Assembly (NCBI RefSeq): GCF_023169965.1
Contig: NZ_AP025592.1
Coordinates: forward strand, 3,100,001-3,164,000
Reading direction: 5' to 3'
DNA: 64,000 nt
DNA from: Anaeromyxobacter paludicola
GTDB taxonomy: Bacteria; Myxococcota; Myxococcia; Myxococcales; Anaeromyxobacteraceae
A program made the position numbers and the translations under genes. Below, piece by piece: positions 44,261 through 53,125 of this stretch. How positions within the stretch are numbered: position 1 is the first letter of the stretch; every line of letters starts with the position of its first letter. The notes under the pieces were generated by a model. It did not search any database and was not told the DNA's origin. It saw only the letters and a program-made list of their open reading frames with translations.

Positions 44261-45456
44261 GGCCTGCCCGCCCCCGCGAAACGGCCAATGCCGTCCGCGA
44301 GCCGCTCGCCGTAGTGCTCCCATCCGCCGCGCGCCTCCGCGGCCAGCCTGGCAGCCCGCCCCATGCTCCGGCGCAGCTCCGGATCCGAGGCCAGCCGCTC
44401 CAGGGCCTGTGCGATGGCCTCGGGGGCGCGCGGGGGCACGATGAGGCCGTCCACACCATGCCGCACCACGCTCCCGGAGGCCGCTGTCGTCACCACCGGT
44501 AGCCCCGACGCCATGGCCTCGTAGATGGAGAGGCTCGAGCCCTCCACAAGGCTCGGGAAGACGTAGACGTCGGCCTCGCGGTAGGCCTGCGGCATCTCGG
44601 CGTGGAGCCTGAACCCGCGAGGCTCGAGCACGTCCTCGTAGCGGGCGAGGATCTCGGGGCGGATGTGGCGCGCCCCGATGGCCGTGATCCGGACGCGCCC
44701 CGGGCCGAGCAGCTTGGCCGCCTCCAGCAGGTACTGAATGCCCTTGCGCAGCAGCAGGGCGCCCACGAAGAGGACCCGGAGCGGCCCGTCCTGGGGCGGC
44801 CCGTCCGGCCCCGGACGGAAGCGCTGGGTGTCCGCCCCATAGGGCACCACCGCCAGCTTCGCAGGGTCGACTCCCTCCCCCACGAGCGTGCGAGCGCAGA
44901 AGTCCGAGCCGCAGAGGACGAGGTCGGCGAGTGCCAGCTCCCGATCCGCGTCCTCGCACTCGAAGACCGAGGGGATGGGCTGGTCTCCCCAATCCGGAAA
45001 CGCCTCCATCTCCCGTCGGGTCTCGCGCACGCCGTAGCGCGCGTGGGCGATGCTCTGATCCAGGATGCAGGGCAATCCGGCTCGCTCGAGCCTGCGGAAG
45101 ATCCCGGCAGCGGCGCTGTTGAAGGCCATCACGCCGGCGCCGGCCCGCAGCGCGTGGCCAGCGACCCGCGCCGCGAACCCCCGTGAGGCGAAGCGCCTTC
45201 CGCTCGGTCCCGCCCGGACCGCCAGCGCGTGCAGCGGGAACGTCCTCACCTCCGACGGGTCGAGCAGCGGGTGACCATGGTGCTGCGCCATGCGCTGGTA
45301 CTTCTCCGGCGCGAGGGCGCGGGCCGCGTTCCAGAGCCAGCGGGGCCGCTGCAGGCTGTACCCGGTGAAGTAGCACTCGAGCAGCCGCGCGCGCTTCAGC
45401 CCCACGGCGGCGTGGTAGCTGTGCTGCGTCTCGGCGTGGGCGACGATGATGGACAA
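44257..45456 (-). CDS. Glycosyltransferase family 4
   Basis: About 399 residues. Near the start is 'AHAETQHSYHAAVGLKRARLLECYFTGYS'; the donor domain shows 'RVLFVGALLLRKGIQYLLEAAKLL' and 'PSLVEGSSLSIYEAMASGLPVVTT' (E-x7-E). No ATG lies near the protein-like start; a TTG at 45456 was chosen because it directly precedes the conserved N-terminus, and more upstream residues have no protein character. Start uncertain by some ten residues. It lies 55 bases after the preceding transferase gene and overlaps wzy by 4 bases. Confidence 0.85.
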   Translation of the reverse strand: MSIIVAHAETQHSYHAAVGLKRARLLECYFTGYSLQRPRWLWNAARALAPEKYQRMAQHHGHPLLDPSEVRTFPLHALAVRAGPSGRRFASRGFAARVAGHALRAGAGVMAFNSAAAGIFRRLERAGLPCILDQSIAHARYGVRETRREMEAFPDWGDQPIPSVFECEDADRELALADLVLCGSDFCARTLVGEGVDPAKLAVVPYGADTQRFRPGPDGPPQDGPLRVLFVGALLLRKGIQYLLEAAKLLGPGRVRITAIGARHIRPEILARYEDVLEPRGFRLHAEMPQAYREADVYVFPSLVEGSSLSIYEAMASGLPVVTTAASGSVVRHGVDGLIVPPRAPEAIAQALERLASDPELRRSMGRAARLAAEARGGWEHYGERLADGIGRFAGAGRP

Positions 45457-45511
45457 GTGCGAGCTCAAACGTGACGAATGTGCCGGGTGCGGGAAGTGCT
45501 TCGATAGGAGG

Positions 45512-46708
45512 TCACGCAACCCACCGGCGCACCAGGTGCTTGCACCACTCCGGCGCCAGGCTCCTGATCCCGGGGCCGAAGCCTCGCGGATAGCTCCACC
45601 GCGAGATGGACAGCGGTGGTCTCGCGAGTCCTCGTGCCTCCGCGTCCGCGACGACCTTGGCGTAGGCGCTTCCCATCGCCTCGCAGTCCAGCATCCGTCG
45701 AGCGGTCTCCCGCGCGTTGTCCGAGAGCCTGGCGAGCTCCTTTCCGTGGGTTTGTAGGTTGCGCAGGATCTCCGCGGCTTCTCGTGTCCGCCCCACTCCG
45801 AACAGCTCACCGTCGACGCCCGGGCGCACCATGAAGTCGGTCACGCCCCGGATCCGGGAAAGCACCGGGACGCATCCCGCTGCCATTGCTTCCAACGCGA
45901 CCATCGGCAGGCCCTCGAAGCGCGAAGGCATCAGGAGCACGTCGTGCGTGGCGAGCAGCCTGGGGACCTCGCCGGGAGGAACCGCGCCGACGAAGGCGAT
46001 CGTGCCATCCAGGTCGCGACAGGCTTCCTCGAGACGCGCGCGGTCGACGCCGTCCCCCGCGACCGTCAGGGTGATGGGAGCGTCGCGTACCTGGCGCATG
46101 ATCTCGGGCAGCCAGAGGACCCCCTTGGCGCTCTCCTCGATCCTGCCGAGGAACAGGACGCGCAGCGGGCCGCCGGCCTTCTCCCCTCGCCCCTTGGCGT
46201 ACGAAGAGACCGGGACCGCGTTCGGCACGCAGACGGTGCTCTGGACGGGGAAGCGGTGTCTTCGGACCAGGTCATCCACGATCCGTGGCGAGACCCCTAT
46301 GGTCGCCTGGACGTGGTCACGGAGCGCGCGCGCCGCCGCGTAGGTTCCCGGAGTGATGTTGTGGACCACCATGATCCGCGTGACCCTCGGCCCCAGGTAG
46401 CGCGCCACGTTCATCTCGGCGGCGCTGGTCAGGACGTTCACGAAGACGCCGTCGTAGTGCGACTCGAGGTGCTGGACGAGCGCCCGGCCGACATCCGCGC
46501 CCGAGTCGGACGACGCGGGTGCGAGCTCTCCCTCCCCATCCTCCATGCGCGCTCTCGCCGCCTCACGATCGGACGTCGCCGCGAGCCACCGCAACTCCAC
46601 CCCATGGCGCGCGAGCGCACCGCGCAGGACCGAGAAGACCGTGTAGGTCCCTCCCATGTGCGGCCGGACGAGGAAGGCGTACCGGCGAGGAGACCGGCTA
46701 TGGCTCAT
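45512..46708 (-). CDS. Glycosyltransferase family 4
   Basis: A 398-residue GT4 enzyme: 'FLVRPHMGGTYTVFSVLRGALARHG' at the N-terminus, 'RIMVVHNITPGTYAAARAL', 'VLFLGRIEESAKGVLWLPEIM' and 'PSRFEGLPMVALEAMAAGCVPVLS' (E-x7-E). It overlaps the flippase gene by 11 bases and probably adds a sugar to the repeat unit. Composition is between that of the less GC-rich core and the rest of the locus. Confidence 0.92.
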   Translation of the reverse strand: MSHSRSPRRYAFLVRPHMGGTYTVFSVLRGALARHGVELRWLAATSDREAARARMEDGEGELAPASSDSGADVGRALVQHLESHYDGVFVNVLTSAAEMNVARYLGPRVTRIMVVHNITPGTYAAARALRDHVQATIGVSPRIVDDLVRRHRFPVQSTVCVPNAVPVSSYAKGRGEKAGGPLRVLFLGRIEESAKGVLWLPEIMRQVRDAPITLTVAGDGVDRARLEEACRDLDGTIAFVGAVPPGEVPRLLATHDVLLMPSRFEGLPMVALEAMAAGCVPVLSRIRGVTDFMVRPGVDGELFGVGRTREAAEILRNLQTHGKELARLSDNARETARRMLDCEAMGSAYAKVVADAEARGLARPPLSISRWSYPRGFGPGIRSLAPEWCKHLVRRWVA

Positions 46709-48245
46709 AGGAGCTCCTCACGCCGAAGCGCCCGCGAGCGAGCTGGAGCACCCGCTCGCGCTCCTCGGGTGCCAGCGCGACAAACCAGATCAAGACCAGG
46801 TACGCGCTTCCGTAGAGCGAGACCGCCTCGACCAGGTTCGCCCACGTGCAATGCTCGGCCAGGGGCAGCGTCTGGGTCGCCAGCGCTGCCGCTACGACAG
46901 CGGCGAGCGCTGCCGGCCAGATGCGCTGCAATGTCTGCACGGCAGTGACCCGGAGTTGGCGGCTCGCCCGCCAGAGGATGTATGCGGTCGTCGGGACCTT
47001 GGCGACCACGCTCGCCCACATGACCCCGGCCATTCCCATCCGCCGACCGAGCCAGAAGGACAAGGCGAGGTTCGCGACCCCTTCCACGGCGGTGAGCCCG
47101 GACAGACCGCCCAGCCGGCCGGTCGCGACGATGAAGGGTTGCGCCACGTAGGACGTGGTCAGCACGGCGAAGGCCGCGAGCGCCCAGGCCATGGACGTTC
47201 CGGCGAACTGCTGCGGCCCAACCCAGCAAGACACCAGCGGGCCCGTATAGACCCCGATCCCGACCGCGATCGGGAAGGCCGCGACGGCCATGAGCTTGTG
47301 CATCCTGAGATAGGACCGTCGCAGCGCAACTTCCGCGCCCTTGGCGTGAAGCTCCTGGATTGCGGGGCTGGCGTTGTCCGATAGGCGCAGGGGCAGGTTC
47401 CAGAGGACGATCGCTGGCATCTGGGTGGCGTAATACACGCCAGCCGAGGCGGCGCCGAACAGGGACCCCACCACGATGGAATCGGTCTGCAGGATCAGCC
47501 TGACCGCGAGGTTGAGCAGCAGGGCCTGCGATCCGAACGCGAGCAGTGCCCGTATCCGCTCGGGCGCGGAGCGCCCCCACTTGCTGAGCGGTCGATGATG
47601 ACGCGTGAACAGCCAGGACTGGATGCCGGTGGTGATCGCCTCTCCCACGACCTGACCGACCATGAGGCCGGCCACTCCGTAACCGCCCCAGACCAGGGCC
47701 AGTGCGAACACCAGCCGCGAGAAGTTTCCGAAGAGAGCCGCCGCGTTCGCCTTGGCCAGATCCTGCACGGCCGTCAGCGCCGTCGCGCGCACGATGACCG
47801 GGGTGCGGACGAGCGCCCACGCCGCAACCACCGCGAGCCCGATCCGGCCCTGGCGAATCGACTCCGGGGCGGCCTGCACCAGGTGCGGCAGGCACCAGGC
47901 GAGCCCCGCGACCAGCAGGGCGAACGCGCCGTTCGTCACCCTGCCGAAGGCCCGCGCAGAGCCGAGCAGGCCGGGGAAGACCGCCGCGCGGTCGTCGCGG
48001 CCGCTCGCCTGGGCGAGCTCGCGCCCGAGCGCGAGGGAGAGGCCGAGATCGACGAGGGCGAGGTAACCGAGCGACTGCCCGATGATCGAGTAGACCCCGA
48101 GCGCCTCCTGGCCGGCGAAGCGCAGGACCATCGGCGCGAGCAGCGCCTGGAACAGCATCTGCAGCACGTACTGGAGCAGGCCGGCGGCCGCTCCCGCCGC
48201 GGCTCGCTGGGTCCGCCCCGTGGTGGGCGCTTGGTGGTCGTTCAT
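46698..48245 (-). CDS. wzx: Oligosaccharide flippase (Wzx, PST/MOP family)
   Basis: A 515-residue polytopic protein with about twelve to fourteen membrane helices, starting 'MNDHQAPTTGRTQRAAAGAAAGLLQYVLQMLFQALLAP'. The family pattern is visible in 'LALVDLGLSLALGRELAQ', 'LLNLAVRLILQTDSIVVGSLFGAASAGVYYA' and 'GLTAVEGVANLALSFWLGRRMGMAG'. It moves the lipid-linked repeat unit across the inner membrane. ATG 48245 was chosen because it begins the first amphipathic helix. It is the first gene of the minus-strand run down to 36998; its promoter should lie in the 167-base gap 48246-48412. Confidence 0.9.
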   Translation of the reverse strand: MNDHQAPTTGRTQRAAAGAAAGLLQYVLQMLFQALLAPMVLRFAGQEALGVYSIIGQSLGYLALVDLGLSLALGRELAQASGRDDRAAVFPGLLGSARAFGRVTNGAFALLVAGLAWCLPHLVQAAPESIRQGRIGLAVVAAWALVRTPVIVRATALTAVQDLAKANAAALFGNFSRLVFALALVWGGYGVAGLMVGQVVGEAITTGIQSWLFTRHHRPLSKWGRSAPERIRALLAFGSQALLLNLAVRLILQTDSIVVGSLFGAASAGVYYATQMPAIVLWNLPLRLSDNASPAIQELHAKGAEVALRRSYLRMHKLMAVAAFPIAVGIGVYTGPLVSCWVGPQQFAGTSMAWALAAFAVLTTSYVAQPFIVATGRLGGLSGLTAVEGVANLALSFWLGRRMGMAGVMWASVVAKVPTTAYILWRASRQLRVTAVQTLQRIWPAALAAVVAAALATQTLPLAEHCTWANLVEAVSLYGSAYLVLIWFVALAPEERERVLQLARGRFGVRSSYEP

Positions 48246-48412
48246 CACGCTGGGTTCCGGCACGTCCGCCCCGCGCTGGAACAGCGCGACACGTCCGGAG
48301 CTTACCGCGAAGGCCCCCCGCGCTCCTAGAAGGGGCAGCCGGCCGCGCGGCGGGAAGCAGGCGAGGAGACGAGGGGCTCCTCTCCCCGGGGTGGAACGCG
48401 GGGCCAAGATCG

Positions 48413-48733
48413 GTGTATCTCGTTTCCGTGAAGCTCGAACTGACCCCATCGACCAAGGGTTGCGCTCGGTGCGGCTCCGCTCACCTCCGCTCCTCGCGCG
48501 CTCGCCGCGGCAAGGAGCGACTGCTGCGCGAGCTCACCCGCACCCGCTTCTACCGCTGCCGCGACTGCGGCCACCGGGGGAGCTACCGGGCGTCCGCCCG
48601 CTCTCCGTTCGGCGGCCGCGCCTCCGACGAGCACACGATCCGGAGCACGTGGCGCACCCGGCTCATCATCGCCGGCTTCATCGCGGCCGCGCTGGTCCTC
48701 GGGATCTGGTCGGGGCTCAACGCCCACGGCTGA
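48413..48733 (+). CDS. Small zinc-ribbon protein with C-terminal membrane helix
   Basis: About 106 residues from a GTG start (a second GTG at 48428 is possible). Two CxxC pairs, 'CARCGSAH' and 'YRCRDCGHRG', about 30 residues apart form a zinc ribbon. After an Arg/Ser-rich stretch, one membrane helix ('LIIAGFIAAALVLGIW') lies close to the C-terminus, so it is a tail-anchored protein with a cytoplasmic zinc domain. I do not recognise a family. It is divergent from wzx and convergent with the Wzi-like gene (10 bases apart). Confidence 0.6.
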   Translation: MYLVSVKLELTPSTKGCARCGSAHLRSSRARRGKERLLRELTRTRFYRCRDCGHRGSYRASARSPFGGRASDEHTIRSTWRTRLIIAGFIAAALVLGIWSGLNAHG

Positions 48734-48743
48734 TCCCCGGCGG

Positions 48744-50210
48744 TCAGAAGAACACCCGCCCCTCCGCCCCCAGCTCCCGCCGGTACCAGCCCGCCTCGCC
48801 GCGCTCGTAGCTCGCGCGCGCGCCCACCGCCGCGCGGCCGAACCGCCACTCCGCCTCGAGCTGCCCGCCCACGCTCCGGCCGGCCGCCGCGGGCGCGTAG
48901 AGGTTGTCGCGGAAGCGGTCCTGCACCCAGAGCGCGCCGGCGATCCGCGCGCGCCCGTCGAACGGGTCGGCCGCGCCGGTCAGGCGGAGCGCGCGCCCGT
49001 TCCCGCCGAGCGGATCGCCGAGCGGCGTCTCCCCCGTGGCCCAGCCGCCGGCGTACTGACCGTGCGAGTACCAGGCGAACGGGTCGTGGTAGCCGGACGG
49101 CCCCCGGCCGAAGTAGGCGTACTCGATCCCGAGCTCGGCGAGGATCCCCGGCACCATCGGCGCCGAGAGCCCAACGACCAGGCCGGGCCAGGTGACCGCG
49201 GCGCCGGGGTTGTCGTCCGATCCCCACTCCAGCCGGGCGGTCAGCGGCAGGAGCGCCTCCGTGGGCAGCCGGTAGCGGATCGCTCCCGAGTAGACGTTGT
49301 TCTCGCGGTAGTTCTTGATCCCCAGGATCGCGAGGGGGACGTCGTGCGCGTCGATCCCTTCCCACAGCGCGCCCCCGAACATCACGCCGCGGATGGCCGA
49401 GAGCGTGAGGCGCGGATGCGGGCGCCACTGGAGCTGGAACTCCCAGAGGAGCGGGTGGTACGGGTGACGCGCCTCCGAGAAGCGCGCGAGGGCGGTGTCG
49501 AGGGCGAGCTCGCCGAGGCCGCCGAGGAGGCCGGGCAGCCGCACCGGCGTCGTGGTCATGAGCTCGAGCCGATCCACCGCGGCGCGGCCGCTCGCCACCA
49601 CGGCCCCGAACGCGCCGGGGCCGTAGCCCACGGGCTCGCGACCGGCCGAGAGCGCCACTGGGCCGACGGCGAGCACCAGCTCACCGCCGCGCAGCTCCGC
49701 GTCCCACGCCGTGGCGCGCCCCTGGAGACCGATGGCGAGGTGCGGCCCCCAGCTCGCGGCCGCGGAGGTGTCGAGGACCGCGGCCGAGCCCGGCGCGCCG
49801 AGGCGGAGGGCGGCGGGCGCGGACGACGCCGGCGCGGCGGCCGGATGGGTGCCGCCGCCCTCGTAACCGGCGCCCACGCTGGCCCCCATCAGCCGGGGCA
49901 CGAAGGCATCGGCGGCGGCGCTCGCGCTCCCCGGGAACTCGGCGCGAAAGCGCTCCAGCCACGCCCGCGCCAGGGGCGCTGCCGCCGAGCCTTCCCGACC
50001 GGCCGCCGCGGCGGCCTGGGTCAGGGCGCGCTCAACCACCAGGATGGGCGCCGCGCGCTGCGCCGGAAGCCACTCCGGCGCGAGGCCGAGGTCGTGGAGC
50101 CGCGCCGCGGCCTGGACGGCCCAGTGCTCGGGCGGGAGCAGCGGCGAGGCGGGCGGCGCCTCCGTGATCGCGGTGCTCGCCGCGATGAGGAGCGCAAGCG
50201 CAGAATGCAT
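48744..50210 (-). CDS. Capsule assembly Wzi family outer-membrane protein
   Basis: A 488-residue exported protein. After the signal peptide come a helical segment with 'EHWAVQAAARLHDLGL' and then a beta-barrel with the Wzi features 'SAGREPVGYGPG', 'EARHPYHPLLWEFQLQWRPHPRLTLSAIRG', 'KNYRENNVYSGAIRYRL' and 'ELGIEYAYFGRGP'. The chain ends in '...RVFF', with a C-terminal Phe as in outer-membrane barrels. Wzi binds capsule polymer at the cell surface. Its place beside wzx and wza supports export of a capsule-like polysaccharide. Confidence 0.85.
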   Translation of the reverse strand: MHSALALLIAASTAITEAPPASPLLPPEHWAVQAAARLHDLGLAPEWLPAQRAAPILVVERALTQAAAAAGREGSAAAPLARAWLERFRAEFPGSASAAADAFVPRLMGASVGAGYEGGGTHPAAAPASSAPAALRLGAPGSAAVLDTSAAASWGPHLAIGLQGRATAWDAELRGGELVLAVGPVALSAGREPVGYGPGAFGAVVASGRAAVDRLELMTTTPVRLPGLLGGLGELALDTALARFSEARHPYHPLLWEFQLQWRPHPRLTLSAIRGVMFGGALWEGIDAHDVPLAILGIKNYRENNVYSGAIRYRLPTEALLPLTARLEWGSDDNPGAAVTWPGLVVGLSAPMVPGILAELGIEYAYFGRGPSGYHDPFAWYSHGQYAGGWATGETPLGDPLGGNGRALRLTGAADPFDGRARIAGALWVQDRFRDNLYAPAAAGRSVGGQLEAEWRFGRAAVGARASYERGEAGWYRRELGAEGRVFF

Positions 50211-50267
50211 GCGGTCAACAGACCACGGGTCGGGAGGGGCGTCGAGCGTCTCGGGCGGCGCGGGGGC

Positions 50268-51428
50268 TCAGGCCGCGCGCTCGGCGCGCCCGGGAACCTC
50301 CGCCTCGTTCGCGGCGCCGGGCACGCGGGCATAGCGCTTCTTGAGCGCGAGGAAGGGACGCTCGAACCAGCGATAGGACACGGCCGCCGCCGAGATGGTC
50401 AGCGCCAGGGCTGCCGCGGCAGACGCCGCCTCGCCCAGCCGCGCGGCGTGCGCCGCGTCCAGGGCGAACCGGTGGAACACGTAGAGGCCGTAGGAGATCT
50501 GCCCGAGGTAGAGCAGCGGCTGCCGCGCGACGAACCTGGCGCCGAAGAACGCGAAGAAGACGAGCGTGACGGAGAGAGTCCCGAGGGGATAGCCGATCAT
50601 CCCCGCGGTCATCGAGACCGCCTCGCCCTGGATGCGGCAGCCTTCGTAGGCCACCGCCATGAGCACGAGCCCGCTCGCGAGCAGCGCAGGCCGCGCCCAG
50701 CCGGGCACCCTGAGCGAGCGTCCGTGCAGCGTGGTCGCGAGGAGGACGCCGACGGCGATCGGATCCAGCCGCGCGAAGGTGTTGCACCAGACCGCCGGAT
50801 ACGGGGCGTGCCTGGCGAAGAGCCACGCCCTGGTCACCCAGCCGACGCCCACCAGGAGCACCGCCGTGACCTGGAGCGCGCGGCGGCCGCAGCGGCGGAC
50901 CCAGAGCGGCCAGAGCAGGTAGAACTGCTCCTCGATGGAGACGCTCCACAGCGGAGAGACCGGCGAGGAGACGAAGCCCCGGGTCGAGTACCAGTTTCCG
51001 GCGAGCAGCACGAACGCCAGCACGGCCCCGAGCGGGAGGACGATCCTGGGCTCGCCGCCCCGGAGCAGCGGCATCGCGTACTGGAGCGCGAACCCCGCCG
51101 CGATGGTCGCAAAGTACAGCGGCCAGATCCGCAGGATCCGCCGTGCGTAGAAGGACCGGACGTCGATCGATCCGGTCGCGTCCTTCTCCCGAAGCAGCAG
51201 CTCGGTGATGAGGTACGCGCTCAGGACGAAGAAGAGATCGACTCCGAATCCGCCGCTGGCGATGACCGCCAGGGCCAGCGCCGGGGCGCTCGCGAAGATC
51301 GAGGCCCTCGGCAGCCGCCACACCACGTGGCTGCCGAACACCATCAGGAACGCGAGAAACCTGAGGGCATCCAGCTCCGGGCGGTAGAACCTGGCCACGG
51401 CGGGCCGCGCGCTTTCCTCGTGGCTCAT
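50268..51428 (-). CDS. Acyltransferase family 3 membrane protein
   Basis: A 386-residue integral membrane O-acyltransferase (Acyl_transf_3, PF01757) with about ten helices: 'RPELDALRFLAFLMVFGSHV' with the expected His, 'SGGFGVDLFFVLSAYLITELLLRE', 'FYARRILRIWPLYF', 'LWSVSIEEQFYLLWPLWV' and 'YLGQISYGLYVFH'. Enzymes of this type O-acylate extracellular sugars, so it probably decorates the polysaccharide. It is separated from the Wzi-like gene by 57 bases and from the divergent gene by 256 bases in which I see no other feature. Confidence 0.93.
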   Translation of the reverse strand: MSHEESARPAVARFYRPELDALRFLAFLMVFGSHVVWRLPRASIFASAPALALAVIASGGFGVDLFFVLSAYLITELLLREKDATGSIDVRSFYARRILRIWPLYFATIAAGFALQYAMPLLRGGEPRIVLPLGAVLAFVLLAGNWYSTRGFVSSPVSPLWSVSIEEQFYLLWPLWVRRCGRRALQVTAVLLVGVGWVTRAWLFARHAPYPAVWCNTFARLDPIAVGVLLATTLHGRSLRVPGWARPALLASGLVLMAVAYEGCRIQGEAVSMTAGMIGYPLGTLSVTLVFFAFFGARFVARQPLLYLGQISYGLYVFHRFALDAAHAARLGEAASAAAALALTISAAAVSYRWFERPFLALKKRYARVPGAANEAEVPGRAERAA

Positions 51429-51684
51429 GCTCCCAGCCCTTTCGAACGGACGGGCAGACTAGCAGCGGGCGGATGAGCGGAGCAACGGACGGGGACCCGC
51501 GCCGAGGGGAACCCGAGTGCCGGGCGAACGAGCGCCTGGGCTCTCGTCCGGGTGTTCGAGAGCCAGCCCCGCGCGGAAGCACCACCGGGGCGTGGTACTG
51601 GCGGCCGGGCCATCGGCTGCATAGCGTCCGAGCAGGCGACACTTCGACGGGTCGCCGGGGAAGAGGCCTCGCCGGGGGGGCCCT

Positions 51685-52476
51685 ATGATCAGCTCCACGG
51701 TGCTCCCGGTGCTGCTCGCCGTGAGCATGCAGCCGACGTCGCCCAACCTGCCCGTCTTCGGCGGGGGCAAGCTCGTCAACATCTTCGACGACGACGCCGC
51801 GCTCACCAACGCCTCGGCCCACGTGGCCTGGTCGCTGGCGCTGCCGCTCGGCGGGTACGCGGTGGGCGGCCGGCGCGGCATGTGGATCGCCGGCCTGAGC
51901 TGGATCGGCGCCGCCTTCCTCACCGAGACCTTCTTCCACGCGCCGCCGCGGCCGGGCGCGGCCTATCCCTCGGAGGTGCGGGCCGACCTCCTCACCAAGG
52001 TGGTTCCGTGCGCGGCGGTGCTGGCGTGGGACCTCCTCCGCGCGCGCCGCGCCGGCCCGGGCCTGGACGAGGACGCCGAGACGGCGAGGAAGGCGCGCGA
52101 GCGGCTCGCGGCGAAAGCGACGCTGGCGCGCGAGGGCGCGGTGGGGTTCCCCGAGGGAGCCAACGCGCTGCTGGCCGGGGCCGCGGAGGTCGGGCCGGGC
52201 GAGCCCGCCAGAGGGCAGCCCTACGCCGCGGCGACCATCGTCAAAGGCGGGAACCGCACCAGGAACTGCGTGCCGCGGCAGGGGCCGAGCCCGACCTCGA
52301 GCGTGCCGCCGAGCCGCTGCACCGCCTCGTCGATGAGCGACACGTCGCCGTCGTCGGGGATGGCGGTCGCGCCGTCCTCGACCGCCACGACGAGCTCGCC
52401 GTCGGCCGAGGTCGCCTCGACGCGCAGCCAGCGGCAGCCGGGCGAGCCGGAGGCGTTGATCCTCTCGCTGGAGTAG
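51685..52476 (+). CDS. Hypothetical membrane protein; 3' part overlaps an antisense gene
   Basis: A 263-residue frame. The first 180 residues look real: an N-terminal hydrophobic segment, 'GGGKLVNIFDDDAALTNASAHVAWSLALPLGGYAVGG' and 'RRGMWIAGLSWIGAAFLTETFFHAP', somewhat like small periplasmic YfiM-type proteins (weak resemblance), then a charged helix ('EDAETARKARERLAAK'). From about 52221 on, the frame is antisense to the 149-residue gene and becomes Ser/Thr/Pro-rich, unlike a folded protein. The natural stop may have been lost by a frameshift or deletion near 52200. Confidence 0.6.
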   Translation: MISSTVLPVLLAVSMQPTSPNLPVFGGGKLVNIFDDDAALTNASAHVAWSLALPLGGYAVGGRRGMWIAGLSWIGAAFLTETFFHAPPRPGAAYPSEVRADLLTKVVPCAAVLAWDLLRARRAGPGLDEDAETARKARERLAAKATLAREGAVGFPEGANALLAGAAEVGPGEPARGQPYAAATIVKGGNRTRNCVPRQGPSPTSSVPPSRCTASSMSDTSPSSGMAVAPSSTATTSSPSAEVASTRSQRQPGEPEALILSLE

Positions 52477-52670
52477 GCGAGCAGCGTGGTGACGATCCCG
52501 ACCAGCCGCTGGCGCGGGACGGGGCCGACGAGCTCGTCGCGATCGACGTACCGCTCGACCCGGGAGAGGTGGCGCAGCGCCTGGCCGGCGTGCCGGAGGG
52601 CCGCGTCCACCAGCTCGGACGGGTGGCAGAAGGCGTCGGACTGGGCAGTCAGCGGGGCGGTGGGGCTCAT
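52221..52670 (-). CDS. Degenerate histidine-kinase-like ATPase domain protein
   Basis: A 149-residue protein. It keeps parts of the HATPase_c fold: 'WLRVEATSADGELVVAVEDGATAIP' (D-x-G box) and 'GLGPCRGTQFLVRFPP' (G2-like box). The N-box region reads 'GIVTTLLAYSSERINASG' without the Asn that binds Mg-ATP. The start has an AAAGGAG site eight bases upstream. With no phospho-accepting His domain visible, it may be an adaptor or anti-sigma-like protein rather than a kinase. It is antisense over 256 bases with the tail of the plus-strand frame. Confidence 0.7.
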   Translation of the reverse strand: MSPTAPLTAQSDAFCHPSELVDAALRHAGQALRHLSRVERYVDRDELVGPVPRQRLVGIVTTLLAYSSERINASGSPGCRWLRVEATSADGELVVAVEDGATAIPDDGDVSLIDEAVQRLGGTLEVGLGPCRGTQFLVRFPPLTMVAAA

Positions 52671-52760
52671 GGTCGGGCTCCTTTGGTCGCTTGCCTGCTC
52701 CTCTTGGGTAAGCAGATTGCAAGCAAGCAGCCAGACCTGAGTGGGGGTAAGTGCGGGTAG

Positions 52761-52891
52761 GGACTCAGGGTGGAACGTCGCGCGGGAGGGTCCGTTCCGA
52801 CCCGGCGAGTGCGGCGCGGCCCGGGCGCATCCCGCGCCCAGGGTACCCCGGTTGCGGCGGGTCCTACCCTCGGTGTATCAACCCTGAGTCC
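52761..52891. promoter_or_regulatory. Widely spaced inverted repeat between divergent genes
   Basis: GGACTCAGGGT (52761-52771) and ACCCTGAGTCC (52881-52891) are perfect inverse copies 120 bases apart. One lies about 96 bases before the minus-strand gene, the other about 30 bases before the plus-strand gene. They could be two half-sites or two operators joined by looping. Confidence 0.45.
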
Positions 52892-52915
52892 GTTCGCCAT
52901 CGCCGGGGGAGCACC

Positions 52916-53116
52916 ATGCCGAGGGACTTCGCTGCCGCTGCCGTCCGCCGCTCGGTCGAGGAGGCGAAGCGCGCCTTCCTCGCCGCCTTCGAGGAGGAGG
53001 AGCAGCGGCCGCGCGCGAAGAAGGAGCGCCGGGAGGCCGCGCCGGCCCCGCGCCCGGCGAACGGGAGCCTCACGGTGACCGACGAGGACCGGGAGTGGCT
53101 CGCGCGCGGCGCGTGA
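52916..53116 (+). CDS. Small basic/acidic helical protein, unknown
   Basis: A 66-residue protein (MPRDFAAAAVRRSVEEAKRAFLAAFEEEEQRP...) with a GGGGGAG ribosome site. The first 35 residues form an amphipathic helix, then come a Lys/Arg/Ala/Pro-rich linker and a short C-terminal segment ('SLTVTDEDREWLARGA'). No family recognised. It lies upstream of the convergent wza gene, 10 bases away, and its start is near the right arm of the inverted repeat at 52881. Confidence 0.55.
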   Translation: MPRDFAAAAVRRSVEEAKRAFLAAFEEEEQRPRAKKERREAAPAPRPANGSLTVTDEDREWLARGA

Positions 53117-53125
53117 GCCGGGCGC

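Noticed and set aside
42917-45376. One 819-residue protein combining a transferase and a polymerase
   Set aside because: The frame upstream of 44260 is a shifted reading of the GT4 gene; the polymerase has its own ATG with a 4-base overlap.
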